Assembly: GCA_036732755.1 (NCBI GenBank)
Contig: DAINBU010000048.1
Coordinates: 1 to 36,462, forward strand
Source of the DNA: DASRRB01 sp036732755
Lineage (GTDB): Bacteria > Planctomycetota > B15-G4 > SIAN01
DNA: 36,462 nucleotides
Reading direction: 5' to 3'
Shown: positions 24,454 to 32,570 of the stretch, one piece after another
Layout: each line of letters begins with the position of its first letter
Position numbering within the stretch: position 1 is the first letter of the stretch
Notes under the pieces: generated by a model
Seen by the model: only the letters and a program-made list of their open reading frames with translations
Databases searched by the model: none
What the model was told of the DNA's origin: nothing
Translations under genes and position numbers: made by a program

Positions 24454-25542
24454 TCAGTCCTTCGGCTGCGACTTGTCGGGAGCGACCGAGCGCAGCGCGG
24501 CGGCGAGGGCCTTCGGGTCGATCTTGTCCTGGAAGACGGATTTCACCTTTCCAGCGGCGTCGTAGACGACGACCGCCGGCGTCGTCTTGAGCCCCGCCTT
24601 CGCGAAGCCTTCGGCGTCCGCGTCGCGATCGGCCTTCGCGGCGGCGAGCTGCTGGCCGAAGTGTTGGACGAGCCGGGCGCGCGTCGTGTCGTTCTGGAAC
24701 GCCTTCGCCTTCTCGTTCGACGCATCGGCGGAGGTCGAGTACCACCAGACGAAGGCGCCGCACCTGGTCGCCGCGGACGCGGCGGCGTCGAGCGCCGCTT
24801 GCGGCGAGCCGTTCCACTCGAACGCGGCGCAGACGCCCGGCGTGCAGCGTCCTTCCTGGACCTGGAGCCACCAGGAGAGGTACGGGACGAGCTTGTCGGG
24901 CCAGGCGTGCCCGAGCCCGGGCTGGACGCGGCACTCGACCGTGCGCACCTTGTCGTCGAGCAGCGTCACCGTCTTCTCGGCGGCGCCGCGGTTGGGGTCG
25001 TCGCCCCCGACGAGCGCGAGGACGCCCATCATCTTCTTCGCGTGCTTCGGGACGCTTCCACCCGCGTAGCCGGCGGCGACCCAGCAGGCGCTCTGGAAGC
25101 GCAGCGCCTCGTCGAACGCAAGCGGTGCGAGGTTCCAGCCGCCGTTCGAGAAGCCGATCCCGTGCAGCCGCCGCTCGCCGACGTGGAGGCGCTTCTTCAG
25201 GTCGGCGGTGATGCGGCGCACGGCCTCGACATCCGGCGCGCTCCAGCCCTCACCGGTGGACTTCGGCGCGACCACGACGAAATCCTCCTTGCAGAGGTGC
25301 ATCAGCGACCGCGCCATGCCGTCGTCGGTCCCGCCGAAGCCGTGCAGGATCACGACGAGCGAGTGCTCCTTCGCGACGTCGAAGCCCGCCGGCATCTCGA
25401 CGGTGCACTTCAGCCCCTCGAGCTTCTGCGTCGACTCGCCTGCGGGGAACGGAGCGACCGCCTGCGGGAACGCGCGGGCGGACGGCAGCAGCGCGATCAG
25501 GACGGCGAGGAGTCGGCGCTGCATGGGACGCATCGGTCGCAT
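24454..25542 (-). CDS. Alpha/beta-hydrolase (esterase, PHB-depolymerase-like) with thioredoxin-like tail, secreted
   Basis: The protein has 362 residues. A signal peptide (about 7-26, LLAVLIALLPSARA) precedes an alpha/beta-hydrolase (about 35-220) with oxyanion segment VVILHGFGGTDDG, nucleophile elbow GFSNGG and catalytic His in GLGHAWP, in the LpqC/poly-3-hydroxybutyrate-depolymerase style. Residues about 235-355 form a thioredoxin-like domain recognisable from TTPAVVVYDAAGKV (cis-Pro). The active-site position reads WYSTSADASN and lacks CxxC, so it is probably not redox-active. Start choice among three nearby ATGs (25542, 25533, 25524) is uncertain, since none has a clear ribosome site. It is convergent with the C45 gene. 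Confidence 0.82.
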   Translation of the reverse strand: MRPMRPMQRRLLAVLIALLPSARAFPQAVAPFPAGESTQKLEGLKCTVEMPAGFDVAKEHSLVVILHGFGGTDDGMARSLMHLCKEDFVVVAPKSTGEGWSAPDVEAVRRITADLKKRLHVGERRLHGIGFSNGGWNLAPLAFDEALRFQSACWVAAGYAGGSVPKHAKKMMGVLALVGGDDPNRGAAEKTVTLLDDKVRTVECRVQPGLGHAWPDKLVPYLSWWLQVQEGRCTPGVCAAFEWNGSPQAALDAAASAATRCGAFVWWYSTSADASNEKAKAFQNDTTRARLVQHFGQQLAAAKADRDADAEGFAKAGLKTTPAVVVYDAAGKVKSVFQDKIDPKALAAALRSVAPDKSQPKD

Positions 25543-25599
25543 CGCCGACAGTCTATTGCGGTCACCTGGCACCCCGGCGCGAGTCGACGAATCGACGGG

Positions 25600-25818
25600 T
25601 CAGTGCTCCTCGATTCCCTTGGGAAAGCGGTCCGCGACCAGGTTCAGTCTGACGCCGTGCTCGAGGAGCGCCTTGAGGCCCGAAAGCACCAGGGCGAACC
25701 CCTGAGTCGAGTCGGTCACCTGCTTCACGAGCGCGTCGCCGTCGCCGGTGAAGCCGGCCTCGGTGATGCGGACGAAGGTCGTGCCGTCCTCCAGGGGCAC
25801 GACTATCCCCCAGTGCCT
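25600..25818 (-). pseudogene. 3' remnant of an SRPBCC (AHSA1-like) gene
   Basis: About 70 codons encode the C-terminal half of an SRPBCC-fold protein: GIVVPLEDGTTFVRITEAGF, DSTQGFALVLSGLKALLEHG and LVADRFPKGIEE are typical of the activator-of-Hsp90-ATPase-homologue family. The N-terminal half is missing; upstream the frame runs antisense-like through the HxlR gene. The remnant overlaps the last codons of the HxlR gene, as if a deletion joined the two. Confidence 0.65.
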
Positions 25819-26561
25819 GGTTCGCCGACGTCGGCGATCCGTACGCGATGAGGGCGGGCAAGGCGTGAGGCGGCAGTGCGGCGTTTCTGCGCCGAGCGGC
25901 TGGCTGGAGCGAATGCGCTCCAGGTGAACCAACGGCAGAATCCGCGCTGCAGCGTCCGCGGGCCGCTCATCGTCAACTGGCCGGCTCGAATCGCGCCGCC
26001 CAACTCGGCCCGTCCCAAATAGACGCGGTAGAGCGTGGTGGTGTCGACGATGACCTCGAGGTCGACGTCGAAACCGGGATGCTGGAGGCAGACCGAGACC
26101 TCGGACGGCTCGAGGACCATCCAGAAACACCGCTTGGGGTCGCGAAAGTCGAATTGAACCACGGTTCGGTTGGGTGGGAGCCGCTGGCGATCGACGTGGC
26201 GGGCCATCCAGACGATCAACAGGTCGGGATCGAGTTCCTCGGCGCGCGGCTCGGTGAACGACCACGTCGCTCCCCACTCGCCGATCGCCTGCACGACCGG
26301 CTGGAGGTCACGGCCGGCGGAGGTGAGGCGATATTCGAGGGTACGGCCCTTGGGGCCCGTCCTGCGCTCGATGATCTCTGCGCGCTCGAGCGCGCGCATG
26401 CGGTCGGTGAGGACCGAGCGCGAGATCCCTGGAAGGCCGCGTTGGAGCTCGTTGAAGCCGCTCGCGCCGCCGAGCATCTCGCGCACGATCAGGAGCGTCC
26501 AACGGTCGCCGAGAATCTCGGTGGCCTTGGCGACCGGGCAGTACTGCGCATAGCTGCGCAT
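25803..26561 (-). CDS. HxlR family winged-helix regulator with SCP2-like C-terminal domain
   Basis: The protein has 252 residues. The winged helix (about 1-105) has the HxlR pattern: YCPVAKATEILGDRWTLLIV with the N-terminal Cys8, FNELQRGLPGISRSVLTDRM as recognition region, and a wing at RRTGPKGRTLEYRLT. The second half (about 120-220) resembles the SCP2/sterol-carrier-like domain found on some HxlR proteins. The last 30 residues are basic and run into the SRPBCC remnant, so the native C-terminus may have been lost. GGAGGTG precedes ATG 26561. It is divergent from the cupin gene and may control it. Cys8 could make it redox-responsive, as in other HxlR proteins (inference). Confidence 0.88.
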   Translation of the reverse strand: MRSYAQYCPVAKATEILGDRWTLLIVREMLGGASGFNELQRGLPGISRSVLTDRMRALERAEIIERRTGPKGRTLEYRLTSAGRDLQPVVQAIGEWGATWSFTEPRAEELDPDLLIVWMARHVDRQRLPPNRTVVQFDFRDPKRCFWMVLEPSEVSVCLQHPGFDVDLEVIVDTTTLYRVYLGRAELGGAIRAGQLTMSGPRTLQRGFCRWFTWSAFAPASRSAQKRRTAASRLARPHRVRIADVGEPGTGG

Positions 26562-26709
26562 CGCACCTCCGTGCGAACCGCGTGGATTCGCGGCAGGTCT
26601 GCGAATCGCACCGGTTGGTTCGAAAGTAGAACTAGTCAGCCCGTAGCCGGCAACCCTACGTTGCTCGCATGGCTACCGGGACGCCGATACTCGAGGCGAC
26701 GACGATAGT

Positions 26710-26738
26710 CCGGCGGACGCCTGCGCAGCGTCCGCCGG
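26710..26738. promoter_or_regulatory. 11-bp inverted repeat between hxlR-type gene and cupin gene
   Basis: CCGGCGGACGC and GCGTCCGCCGG are perfect arms with a 7-nt loop, 43 nt before the cupin start. It could be an operator for the HxlR regulator or a leader hairpin. A related GCGTCCGC/GCGGACGC hairpin follows the cupin gene. Confidence 0.5.
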
Positions 26739-26780
26739 CCCAAGTGGTCTTCAGAAGGTCAACTCGAACAGGAGGCCAGC

Positions 26781-27635
26781 ATGAGCACGCTCCGACTCTC
26801 GATCGTCGCGGCCGCCATCCTCGCGACTGCATCCTTCACGTTCGCGCAGACCGTCGGCGGCCCGCGCGCGGGCTGCCCGGATCCCTCGAAGTGCCCGGTC
26901 AGCCTGCGCGCCGAGGACGTCAAGTGGGACAAGGCCTTTCCGGATCTCGGCGCGGACGGCCCTGACCTGGCGGTCGTCCACGTCAACCCGAAGACGCAAG
27001 CGACGCAGCTCCTGATCCGTGCGCCGAAGCAGGTCGTGGTCCCCTGGCACTGGCACACGGCGAACGAGACGATCACGGTCATCAAGGGGACGTTCACGGT
27101 CGAGTGCGAAGGCAGGAAGATCGACCTCGACCCCGGCTCGTTCACCTACACGCCGTCGCGCCTGATCCACCGCGCCACGTTCTCCGAAGGTTGCATGATC
27201 GCGATCGGTGCCGACAGCCCGTTCGAGATCAACTGGGCGGGCGCGCCGCCCACGGCGAAGAAGCCGGGCGAGGCGGCGCTGCCGAAGCCGGCCGACCTCG
27301 AACAGGGTCTGCTCGAGATCGAGGGCGTCCCGATCGAGGCAGTCGAGGTCGCGCGCGCGGGGTCGCCGGGCGAGGCGCCCGCGCCGGGAAAGAAGGTCTC
27401 GGATGCCGCAGGGGTGAAGCGCATCCTCGGTGCCCTCCAGTCCGGCCGGGCGGCGCAGGGCGTGGCCGCTCCGCACGGCGTTCAGTTCCGGTGGGTCCTC
27501 ACGACTCACGCCGGCAAGGGCGGCTACACGCACCAGGTCTGGGTGCTCGAGTCGGGCGAGTGGGGCTTCGCCGGCGAAACCCGCGGCAAGTCCGCGGATC
27601 TCCTGAGCCTCCTCGGTGATCTCGCCGGGAAGTAA
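26781..27635 (+). CDS. Secreted cupin-domain protein
   Basis: The protein has 284 residues. A signal peptide (1-22) precedes a single cupin barrel (about 60-150) with the metal-binding set His90, His92, Glu96 and His130 (VPWHWHTANETITVIKG, PSRLIHRATF). Cys32 and Cys38 may form a disulphide. The C-terminal 130 residues include an Ala/Pro-rich linker and a second, small domain (FRWVLTTHAGKGGYTHQVWV, GKSADLLSLLGDLAGK) that I do not recognise. AGGAGG 5 nt before ATG 26781 supports the start. The gene ends in TAA, rare in this window. Function in the periplasm is unknown; a metal-dependent oxygenase or sensor is possible. Confidence 0.85.
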   Translation: MSTLRLSIVAAAILATASFTFAQTVGGPRAGCPDPSKCPVSLRAEDVKWDKAFPDLGADGPDLAVVHVNPKTQATQLLIRAPKQVVVPWHWHTANETITVIKGTFTVECEGRKIDLDPGSFTYTPSRLIHRATFSEGCMIAIGADSPFEINWAGAPPTAKKPGEAALPKPADLEQGLLEIEGVPIEAVEVARAGSPGEAPAPGKKVSDAAGVKRILGALQSGRAAQGVAAPHGVQFRWVLTTHAGKGGYTHQVWVLESGEWGFAGETRGKSADLLSLLGDLAGK

Positions 27636-27661
27636 GGCCGGCCTCGCGCCCGTCTTCGCCC

Positions 27662-27700
27662 GCGTCCGCTCCGGCGCGCACTCGCCGCCGGGGCGGACGC
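27662..27700 (+). terminator. Hairpin after the cupin gene
   Basis: GCGTCCGC and GCGGACGC form a perfect 8-bp outer stem, with further CCGGCG/CGCCG pairing inside, 27 nt after the cupin stop. There is no U-tract. Confidence 0.45.
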
Positions 27701-27745
27701 CATGCGCTCGAGTTGAGCTAGCTTGAGTCCCGTGCAGGTGGAACC

Positions 27746-28318
27746 GTGAGTGTGCCGGCAAACCGAACCACGCACATGGGCGATCCGCTGGCCTGGGCCG
27801 GCGCGCTCGGCGTGTGCGCGCTGGGCGTGGCGCTGCTCGCGTGGTTCGCGCGGCACTGCGGGGTCGCCTCGCCGCTCTTCGCCTTCGAGTTCCACTTCGT
27901 GGGCATGGCTTGCGCGGTCTACATGGACAAGCTGCTCGCGCCGCGGCTGGACGGTCGGCGCTTCGAGGTCTCGCCGGGCGAGGTGCGCGTCTACCGGTGC
28001 CTGGGCGCGCTCGCGTTCATGAGGACGCTGCGTGCCGTCGGGTGGGAGGCGGCGCTGCGCGTCGGCAACCGTTTCGAGCTCAAGCGCGCCACGCTGCGCG
28101 ACTACGAGCGCGCCACGCGCCAGGGCGAGAACGCCCACGCGATCCTGTTCGTGCTGACCGTCGTCGTCGCAGCAGCGACGCTCGCAAGCCAGACCGCCGC
28201 CGGGCCGTGGCTGCTGGGCTTGGGCGTGGTCTTCCACGTCTACCCCGTGATGATGCAGCGCTCGCAGCGCGCGCGCCTGCAACCGCTGCTCGCTCGCGTC
28301 GACGCCAGGCAGGGCTGA
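27746..28318 (+). CDS. CrtO-like (glycosyl-diaponeurosporenoate acyltransferase-like) membrane protein
   Basis: The protein has 190 residues and about four membrane helices (about 15-35, 45-60, 130-150, 155-172). Between helices 2 and 3 lies a basic segment with KRATLRDYERATRQGENAHA, and the last helix ends HVYPVMMQRSQRARLQ. The YP.M.QR..R.RL pattern is what I associate with the family of CrtO, which acylates glycosyl-diaponeurosporenoate in staphyloxanthin synthesis. No other carotenoid gene is nearby, so the substrate is unknown. GTG 27746 is preceded by AGGTGG at 5 nt; ATG 27776 is an alternative. Confidence 0.65.
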   Translation: MSVPANRTTHMGDPLAWAGALGVCALGVALLAWFARHCGVASPLFAFEFHFVGMACAVYMDKLLAPRLDGRRFEVSPGEVRVYRCLGALAFMRTLRAVGWEAALRVGNRFELKRATLRDYERATRQGENAHAILFVLTVVVAAATLASQTAAGPWLLGLGVVFHVYPVMMQRSQRARLQPLLARVDARQG

Positions 28319-28444
28319 GGCGCAACGAACCTTCGCCGGAGACTGCGCTTGGGCTCCATCCCGCCAGAATCTGCCAGCGCGAGGGAGGGGGATGGGGCCG
28401 GCCAGTCCGGGTGCAACGAAACGTCGTCGAGCGGCCATACGCGT

Positions 28445-28460
28445 CCGATTCCAGAATCGG
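28445..28460. promoter_or_regulatory. Perfect inverted repeat directly upstream of second ECF gene
   Basis: CCGATTC and GAATCGG are 7-bp perfect arms with a 2-nt centre, ending 13 nt before ATG 28474 and just before the ribosome site. It is a candidate repressor site or a translation-affecting hairpin. Confidence 0.45.
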
Positions 28461-28473
28461 GCGGAGCGACGCG

Positions 28474-31137
28474 ATGAGAACATGGGATCCGGAACGACTG
28501 ATCGCCGAGGGCGCCTTCGTGCGCTCGTTGGCGCGCGCCCTCGTCGACGGCGGCGCTGACGCCGACGACCTCGTGCAGGAGACGTGGCTGCGCGCGCTCG
28601 TGCGACCGCCGCGCGTCGGATTCACGCTGCGGACGTGGCTCGCGGGACTCGTGCGAAACGTCGCGCGCGAGCGGCGCCGAGGGGACGAACGGCGCGAGCG
28701 GCATGAGCGCGCGGCCGTCGCAGTCGATCCGAGGCCTGCACCGTCCGTGGTCGACCCGTCCGACCCGTCCGAACTCGCCGCGCGCTTCGAGCTGATGCGC
28801 CGAGTGTTCCGATGGCTCGACGAGCTGCCCGCGCCGCAGCGGATCGCTTTGCTGCAGCGCTATCTCGACGACCTCGACCCGGTCGAGATCGCGCGGCGCC
28901 AAGGCGTGCCCGACGCGACGATCCGCAGCCGGATCCAGCGCGGCCTCGAGGCGTTGCGCGCGCGGCTCGACGCCGAGAGCGGGGGCGAGCGAGCGGGGTG
29001 GGTAGCGATGCTCGCGCCGTGGTCCGGTGGCGCGGGCGCTGCGGCGGCGGCCGCGCCGGCCGCTGCGCTCGCTACGAGTGGGCCGGTGTTCGGCGTCGCG
29101 GCGGCGGCGATCGTCCTGGTCGCCGCGACCGTCGCGGTCCGGACAGGGTGGATGGAGGAGGATGAGCCTCTCGACGCCGCCCGGATCGACGAGCCGTCGC
29201 TCACGTCGGGCGCGCTCACCCCGTCGCCGCCCTCCGGCATTGCCGAGGTCGAGGCACTGCCGGCGTCGCCCGTCGCGCACGCTTCGCGCGAGGCCGAGGC
29301 GGCGAGCCGGGCCGTCGACGCGCTGAACGCGACGCCGACCGCCCCCGTTCCCTCCGCATGGAAGCTCGAGGGCCGGCTGCGCGGGCTCGACCCGACGCTG
29401 CCGTGGACCGGCGAGTTCCGCGTCGCGCCGGCGGGGAACTCGCTGGTCGCCGGCGAGCAGACCCTGTTGCGCACCGCGGTCGACCACGAAGGCAGGTTCG
29501 AGCTCGTCCTCGCCGATTCGCATTCCGCGTTGGCTGCGCTCGGCGCAGTGCGCGGCCTGCGAGTCGAGGCCGTCGATCCCGCCTACGTCGACACCGAAGC
29601 CTTCGTCGAGACCCTCGACGAGCACGGTCGCGCGCGCCCAGCGCCATGGACCTTCGAGGTCGAACTCGTGACGAGGCCGTCCGCGCGCGTCCACGGGCGG
29701 GTCGTGGACCCGTCGGGACGGCCGGTTCCGAACGCGAACGTGCACTTCGAGCATTGGAACGACGGTGAGGGCGGGCGCATCGGCGCCACCGACTCCGCCG
29801 GTCGCTTCGCGGTCGAATCAATCGCGATCGGCGAGCGGACGTTGCGCATCGTTCCGCACGACCCATCGATCGAAGAGCGGGGACCCGGTGCGGCCGAGCT
29901 GCCCGCGTTCCTGCCTGCGGCCGTCGCGGTCGCGCTCCGCGCCGGCGTCGACCTGCCCGTGCCCGACGTCGTCGTCGCGCCGAGCTGCGAGATCGCCGGC
30001 GTCGCGGTCGACGCGGAGGGTCGAGTCCTCGCCGGAGCGTTCGTCGAGGCGAGCTTCGCGGCGCCTCCGAGCAATCTCGACGCCGCGTTCGTGCACCGAC
30101 GTTCCACGCGCAGCGGCGACGACGGCGCCTTCGCCCTGGCCGGACTGCCGCCAGGGACGTGGAAGCTGCGGGTCCTCGGCGAGAGCGCGCTCCCCGTTCA
30201 CCCCGTCGTCGTCAACGACGATTGGGCCGGAGCCGTCGAGGTCGATGCGCCGTGCCGCGACGTCGAGGTGATCTCCCGGCTCGCAACGGTCACCGTCCGG
30301 CTCGCGCTCGACGGGCAGCCGATCGTCGGTGCGCCGCTCTGGGTCCGCGGCACGGGGCCCGACGGCGATTCGTCGAACCTCGGCGGCCGGACTGACGAGC
30401 ACGGCGATTTCCACTTCCTCGCGCTCCACGGCTGCACCTATCAGCTCCTCGTCGAGCACGCCGACGTCGAGCGCGCGACGGCGCCATTCGTCCTGCCGGT
30501 CGAGCAGGCGGCTCCGTTCGTCACCCTCGATCTCGAGCGCCGCCGCCCTCGCCCGTCGCTCGCTCTCGACCTGATCGTGCCGGCGGGCGAGCCGGTCGGC
30601 CGCGCCTGGTTCCAGGTCGTCCCGACGGACGGCCGCGCGCCGTGCCCGCAGGAGTTCGCGGAGCTCGTGCCCGAAGGCGACCGTTTCACGCTGCCGGAGC
30701 TCGACCCCGGCCGCTACCTCGTCCACGTGCGCGCGGGCGGCGGACGCTTCGGGTGCGGCGGCTTCTTCCAGGAGGATTGCTTCGAGGTCGAGCTCGACCG
30801 TCCCGAGGTCGTGACGCGATCGCTCACACTGCGCCCGACGGGTCGGCTGCGGCTCTTCGCCCGCGACACCGACGGTGCAGGCCTCCGTGCGCGTTGTCGG
30901 ATCACCACGCCCGCGGGCGATCCCTTGAACGCCGGCTTCGTCTTCGAGACCGCCTCCTCGGCCGTCCACTCTCCGAGCAAGACGTTCGCCGACGGCCCCT
31001 GCTTCGTCGTCCCGCCCCGCCCGCCTGGCCGCTACGTCGTCGAGCTCTCGGCCGACGGCTTCGCGCCGCGCTCGATCGAGGTCGAGATCGTCCGCGGCGA
31101 GACGACCGACGTCTTGGCGACGCTCGAGCGGCGGTGA
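28474..31137 (+). CDS. ECF sigma factor with membrane helix and CarboxypepD_reg-like repeats
   Basis: This is an 887-residue intact paralogue in architecture of the interrupted gene at 18915. Region 2 (about 8-70, ADADDLVQETWLRAL, RTWLAGLVRNVARERRR) and region 4 (about 105-165, WLDELPAPQRIALLQRYLD, PDATIRSRIQRGLEALRARL) make the sigma factor. An Ala-rich linker and membrane helix (about 203-225) lead to an acidic stretch and five or more beta-sandwich repeats of the pattern G.V.DP.GRPVPNANV / DSAGRFAVESIA. No anti-sigma gene is adjacent, so self-tethering may replace one (inference). GGAG lies 7 nt before ATG 28474; longer readings upstream overlap the CrtO-like gene in another frame. A strong hairpin follows the stop. 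Confidence 0.9.
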   Translation: MRTWDPERLIAEGAFVRSLARALVDGGADADDLVQETWLRALVRPPRVGFTLRTWLAGLVRNVARERRRGDERRERHERAAVAVDPRPAPSVVDPSDPSELAARFELMRRVFRWLDELPAPQRIALLQRYLDDLDPVEIARRQGVPDATIRSRIQRGLEALRARLDAESGGERAGWVAMLAPWSGGAGAAAAAAPAAALATSGPVFGVAAAAIVLVAATVAVRTGWMEEDEPLDAARIDEPSLTSGALTPSPPSGIAEVEALPASPVAHASREAEAASRAVDALNATPTAPVPSAWKLEGRLRGLDPTLPWTGEFRVAPAGNSLVAGEQTLLRTAVDHEGRFELVLADSHSALAALGAVRGLRVEAVDPAYVDTEAFVETLDEHGRARPAPWTFEVELVTRPSARVHGRVVDPSGRPVPNANVHFEHWNDGEGGRIGATDSAGRFAVESIAIGERTLRIVPHDPSIEERGPGAAELPAFLPAAVAVALRAGVDLPVPDVVVAPSCEIAGVAVDAEGRVLAGAFVEASFAAPPSNLDAAFVHRRSTRSGDDGAFALAGLPPGTWKLRVLGESALPVHPVVVNDDWAGAVEVDAPCRDVEVISRLATVTVRLALDGQPIVGAPLWVRGTGPDGDSSNLGGRTDEHGDFHFLALHGCTYQLLVEHADVERATAPFVLPVEQAAPFVTLDLERRRPRPSLALDLIVPAGEPVGRAWFQVVPTDGRAPCPQEFAELVPEGDRFTLPELDPGRYLVHVRAGGGRFGCGGFFQEDCFEVELDRPEVVTRSLTLRPTGRLRLFARDTDGAGLRARCRITTPAGDPLNAGFVFETASSAVHSPSKTFADGPCFVVPPRPPGRYVVELSADGFAPRSIEVEIVRGETTDVLATLERR

Positions 31138-31138
31138 T

Positions 31139-31167
31139 CGCGCGGCGGTGACGGTGATCGCCGCGCG
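31139..31167 (+). terminator. Hairpin after second ECF gene
   Basis: CGCGCGGCG and CGCCGCGCG are perfect 9-bp arms with an 11-nt loop starting 2 nt after the stop codon. There is no U-tract. Confidence 0.5.
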
Positions 31168-31289
31168 CGGCTCCGGAGTGTCTCCCAGCGTCTGACATGA
31201 TGGCCCGTCCGTCGCGCTCGCGAGACTTCCGCGCCGACCCGACCTACGATTCGCCCGCCCCGATCGGAGCGGACGAACCGGAGCTCCTC

Positions 31290-32432
31290 GTGCCGAACCG
31301 TCGCGACTTCCTGAGGCAGTTGTCGGCACTTGCCGGAGCATTCGCAGCGTCTCGGCTCGGCTTGGCGCAGCAGGCTGCGCCGCCTGCGAGCGGCGCGACG
31401 GCGAAGAGGTCGTCGAGGATCCTCTTCATCGGCGGCACCGACTTCCTCGGACCGCCCACCGTGCGTCGCGCGATCGAACGCGGCCACGTCGTGACCCTGT
31501 TCAACCGTGGCAGGACCCATCCGACGCTGTTCCAGCAGCTCGAGCGGATCAAGGGCGATCGCAACGTCGACGCGGACCTCCAGCAGCTCGCCGGCCGTGA
31601 GTTCGACGCCGTGGTCGACACCTGCGGCTACTTCCCGCGCCAGGTGCGCGAGTCGGCCGGCGTGCTCGCCGCGACGACGAGCCAATACGTCTTCGTGTCG
31701 ACGATCGCGGTCTATCGGCTGCTCGACGCGCAAGGCGCCGGCGAAGATGCGCCGCTCGCGACGCTGCCGCCCGACGTCGATGCCGAGAAGCTGAAGACGA
31801 CCGGGGACCGCAACCAACTCGGCGCCTTGAAGTCGCTGTGCGAGCAGGCGGCCGAGAAGGAGATGCCGGGCCAGGTCACGAATCTACGCCCCGGAGTCAT
31901 CGTCGGCCCCGACGACGACGGCGATTGGGGCACCTACTGGCCGCTGCGCGTCGCCGAGGGTGGCGAGGTGCTCGCGCCGGGGACGCCGAAGGATCCGGTC
32001 CAGTTCATCGACGTGCGTGACCTGGGCGACTTCATCATCCATTGCATCGAGAACGCGACCGTCGGCGTGATGAATGCGACCGGCCCGCAAGGCGGCATGC
32101 CGATCGACGACCTGCTGCAGGCGTGCAAGTCGGCCGCGAGGAGCGATGCGCGCTTCACCTGGGTCTCCGATGAGTTCCTGAACGAGCAGAAGATCCGCGG
32201 CATGATCGATCTGCCTTGCTGGACCTCGCCGCGCGAGCCGGGCGGCGGCATCACCGCTGTGAGCGTCGCGAAGGCGGTCGCAGCCGGCCTCGCGTTCCGT
32301 CCCGCCGTCGAGACGGCGCGCGACACGATCGACTGGTTCCGCAAGACCCAGGGCAGGCGTGCGCTGCGCGCCGGCCTGGCGCGTGAGGCCGAGGCGAAGG
32401 CGCTCGCCGCGTGGCACGCGAAGAACCCGTGA
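31290..32432 (+). CDS. Tat-exported NAD-epimerase/dehydratase-like protein
   Basis: The protein has 380 residues. GTG 31290, with GGAG 6 nt upstream, starts the protein MPNRRDFLRQLSALAGAFAA, a textbook twin-arginine signal. Starting at ATG 31197 would bury it. The mature part is an extended short-chain dehydrogenase with Rossmann motif ILFIGGTDFLG (44-54), FNRG, DTCGYFP, FVSTIAVY and NLRPGVIVGPDD. The catalytic YxxxK position reads Leu177-Gly-Ala-Leu-Lys181, so the Tyr is missing. Catalysis by the usual mechanism is doubtful, and export of a folded, cofactor-bound protein through Tat is inferred. A -10-like TACGAT lies at 31245-31250. It is convergent with the HU gene. Confidence 0.85.
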   Translation: MPNRRDFLRQLSALAGAFAASRLGLAQQAAPPASGATAKRSSRILFIGGTDFLGPPTVRRAIERGHVVTLFNRGRTHPTLFQQLERIKGDRNVDADLQQLAGREFDAVVDTCGYFPRQVRESAGVLAATTSQYVFVSTIAVYRLLDAQGAGEDAPLATLPPDVDAEKLKTTGDRNQLGALKSLCEQAAEKEMPGQVTNLRPGVIVGPDDDGDWGTYWPLRVAEGGEVLAPGTPKDPVQFIDVRDLGDFIIHCIENATVGVMNATGPQGGMPIDDLLQACKSAARSDARFTWVSDEFLNEQKIRGMIDLPCWTSPREPGGGITAVSVAKAVAAGLAFRPAVETARDTIDWFRKTQGRRALRAGLAREAEAKALAAWHAKNP

Positions 32433-32570
32433 GCGCCGCCGCGTCGCCGCGCTCCACCGCGCGGTACCGCGGCCTCACGGCGATTCGAGACGAACGCCCT
32501 CCGTCCCGCGCGGGCGAGATGCGTGGCCGCTGCGATGACGACAGCGTCGCAGGTCGACGGCGATACGCGC

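Noticed and set aside
32460..32471. 12-bp palindrome CGCGGTACCGCG
   Set aside because: It sits between convergent genes in very GC-rich DNA with no promoter to control; chance is a good explanation.
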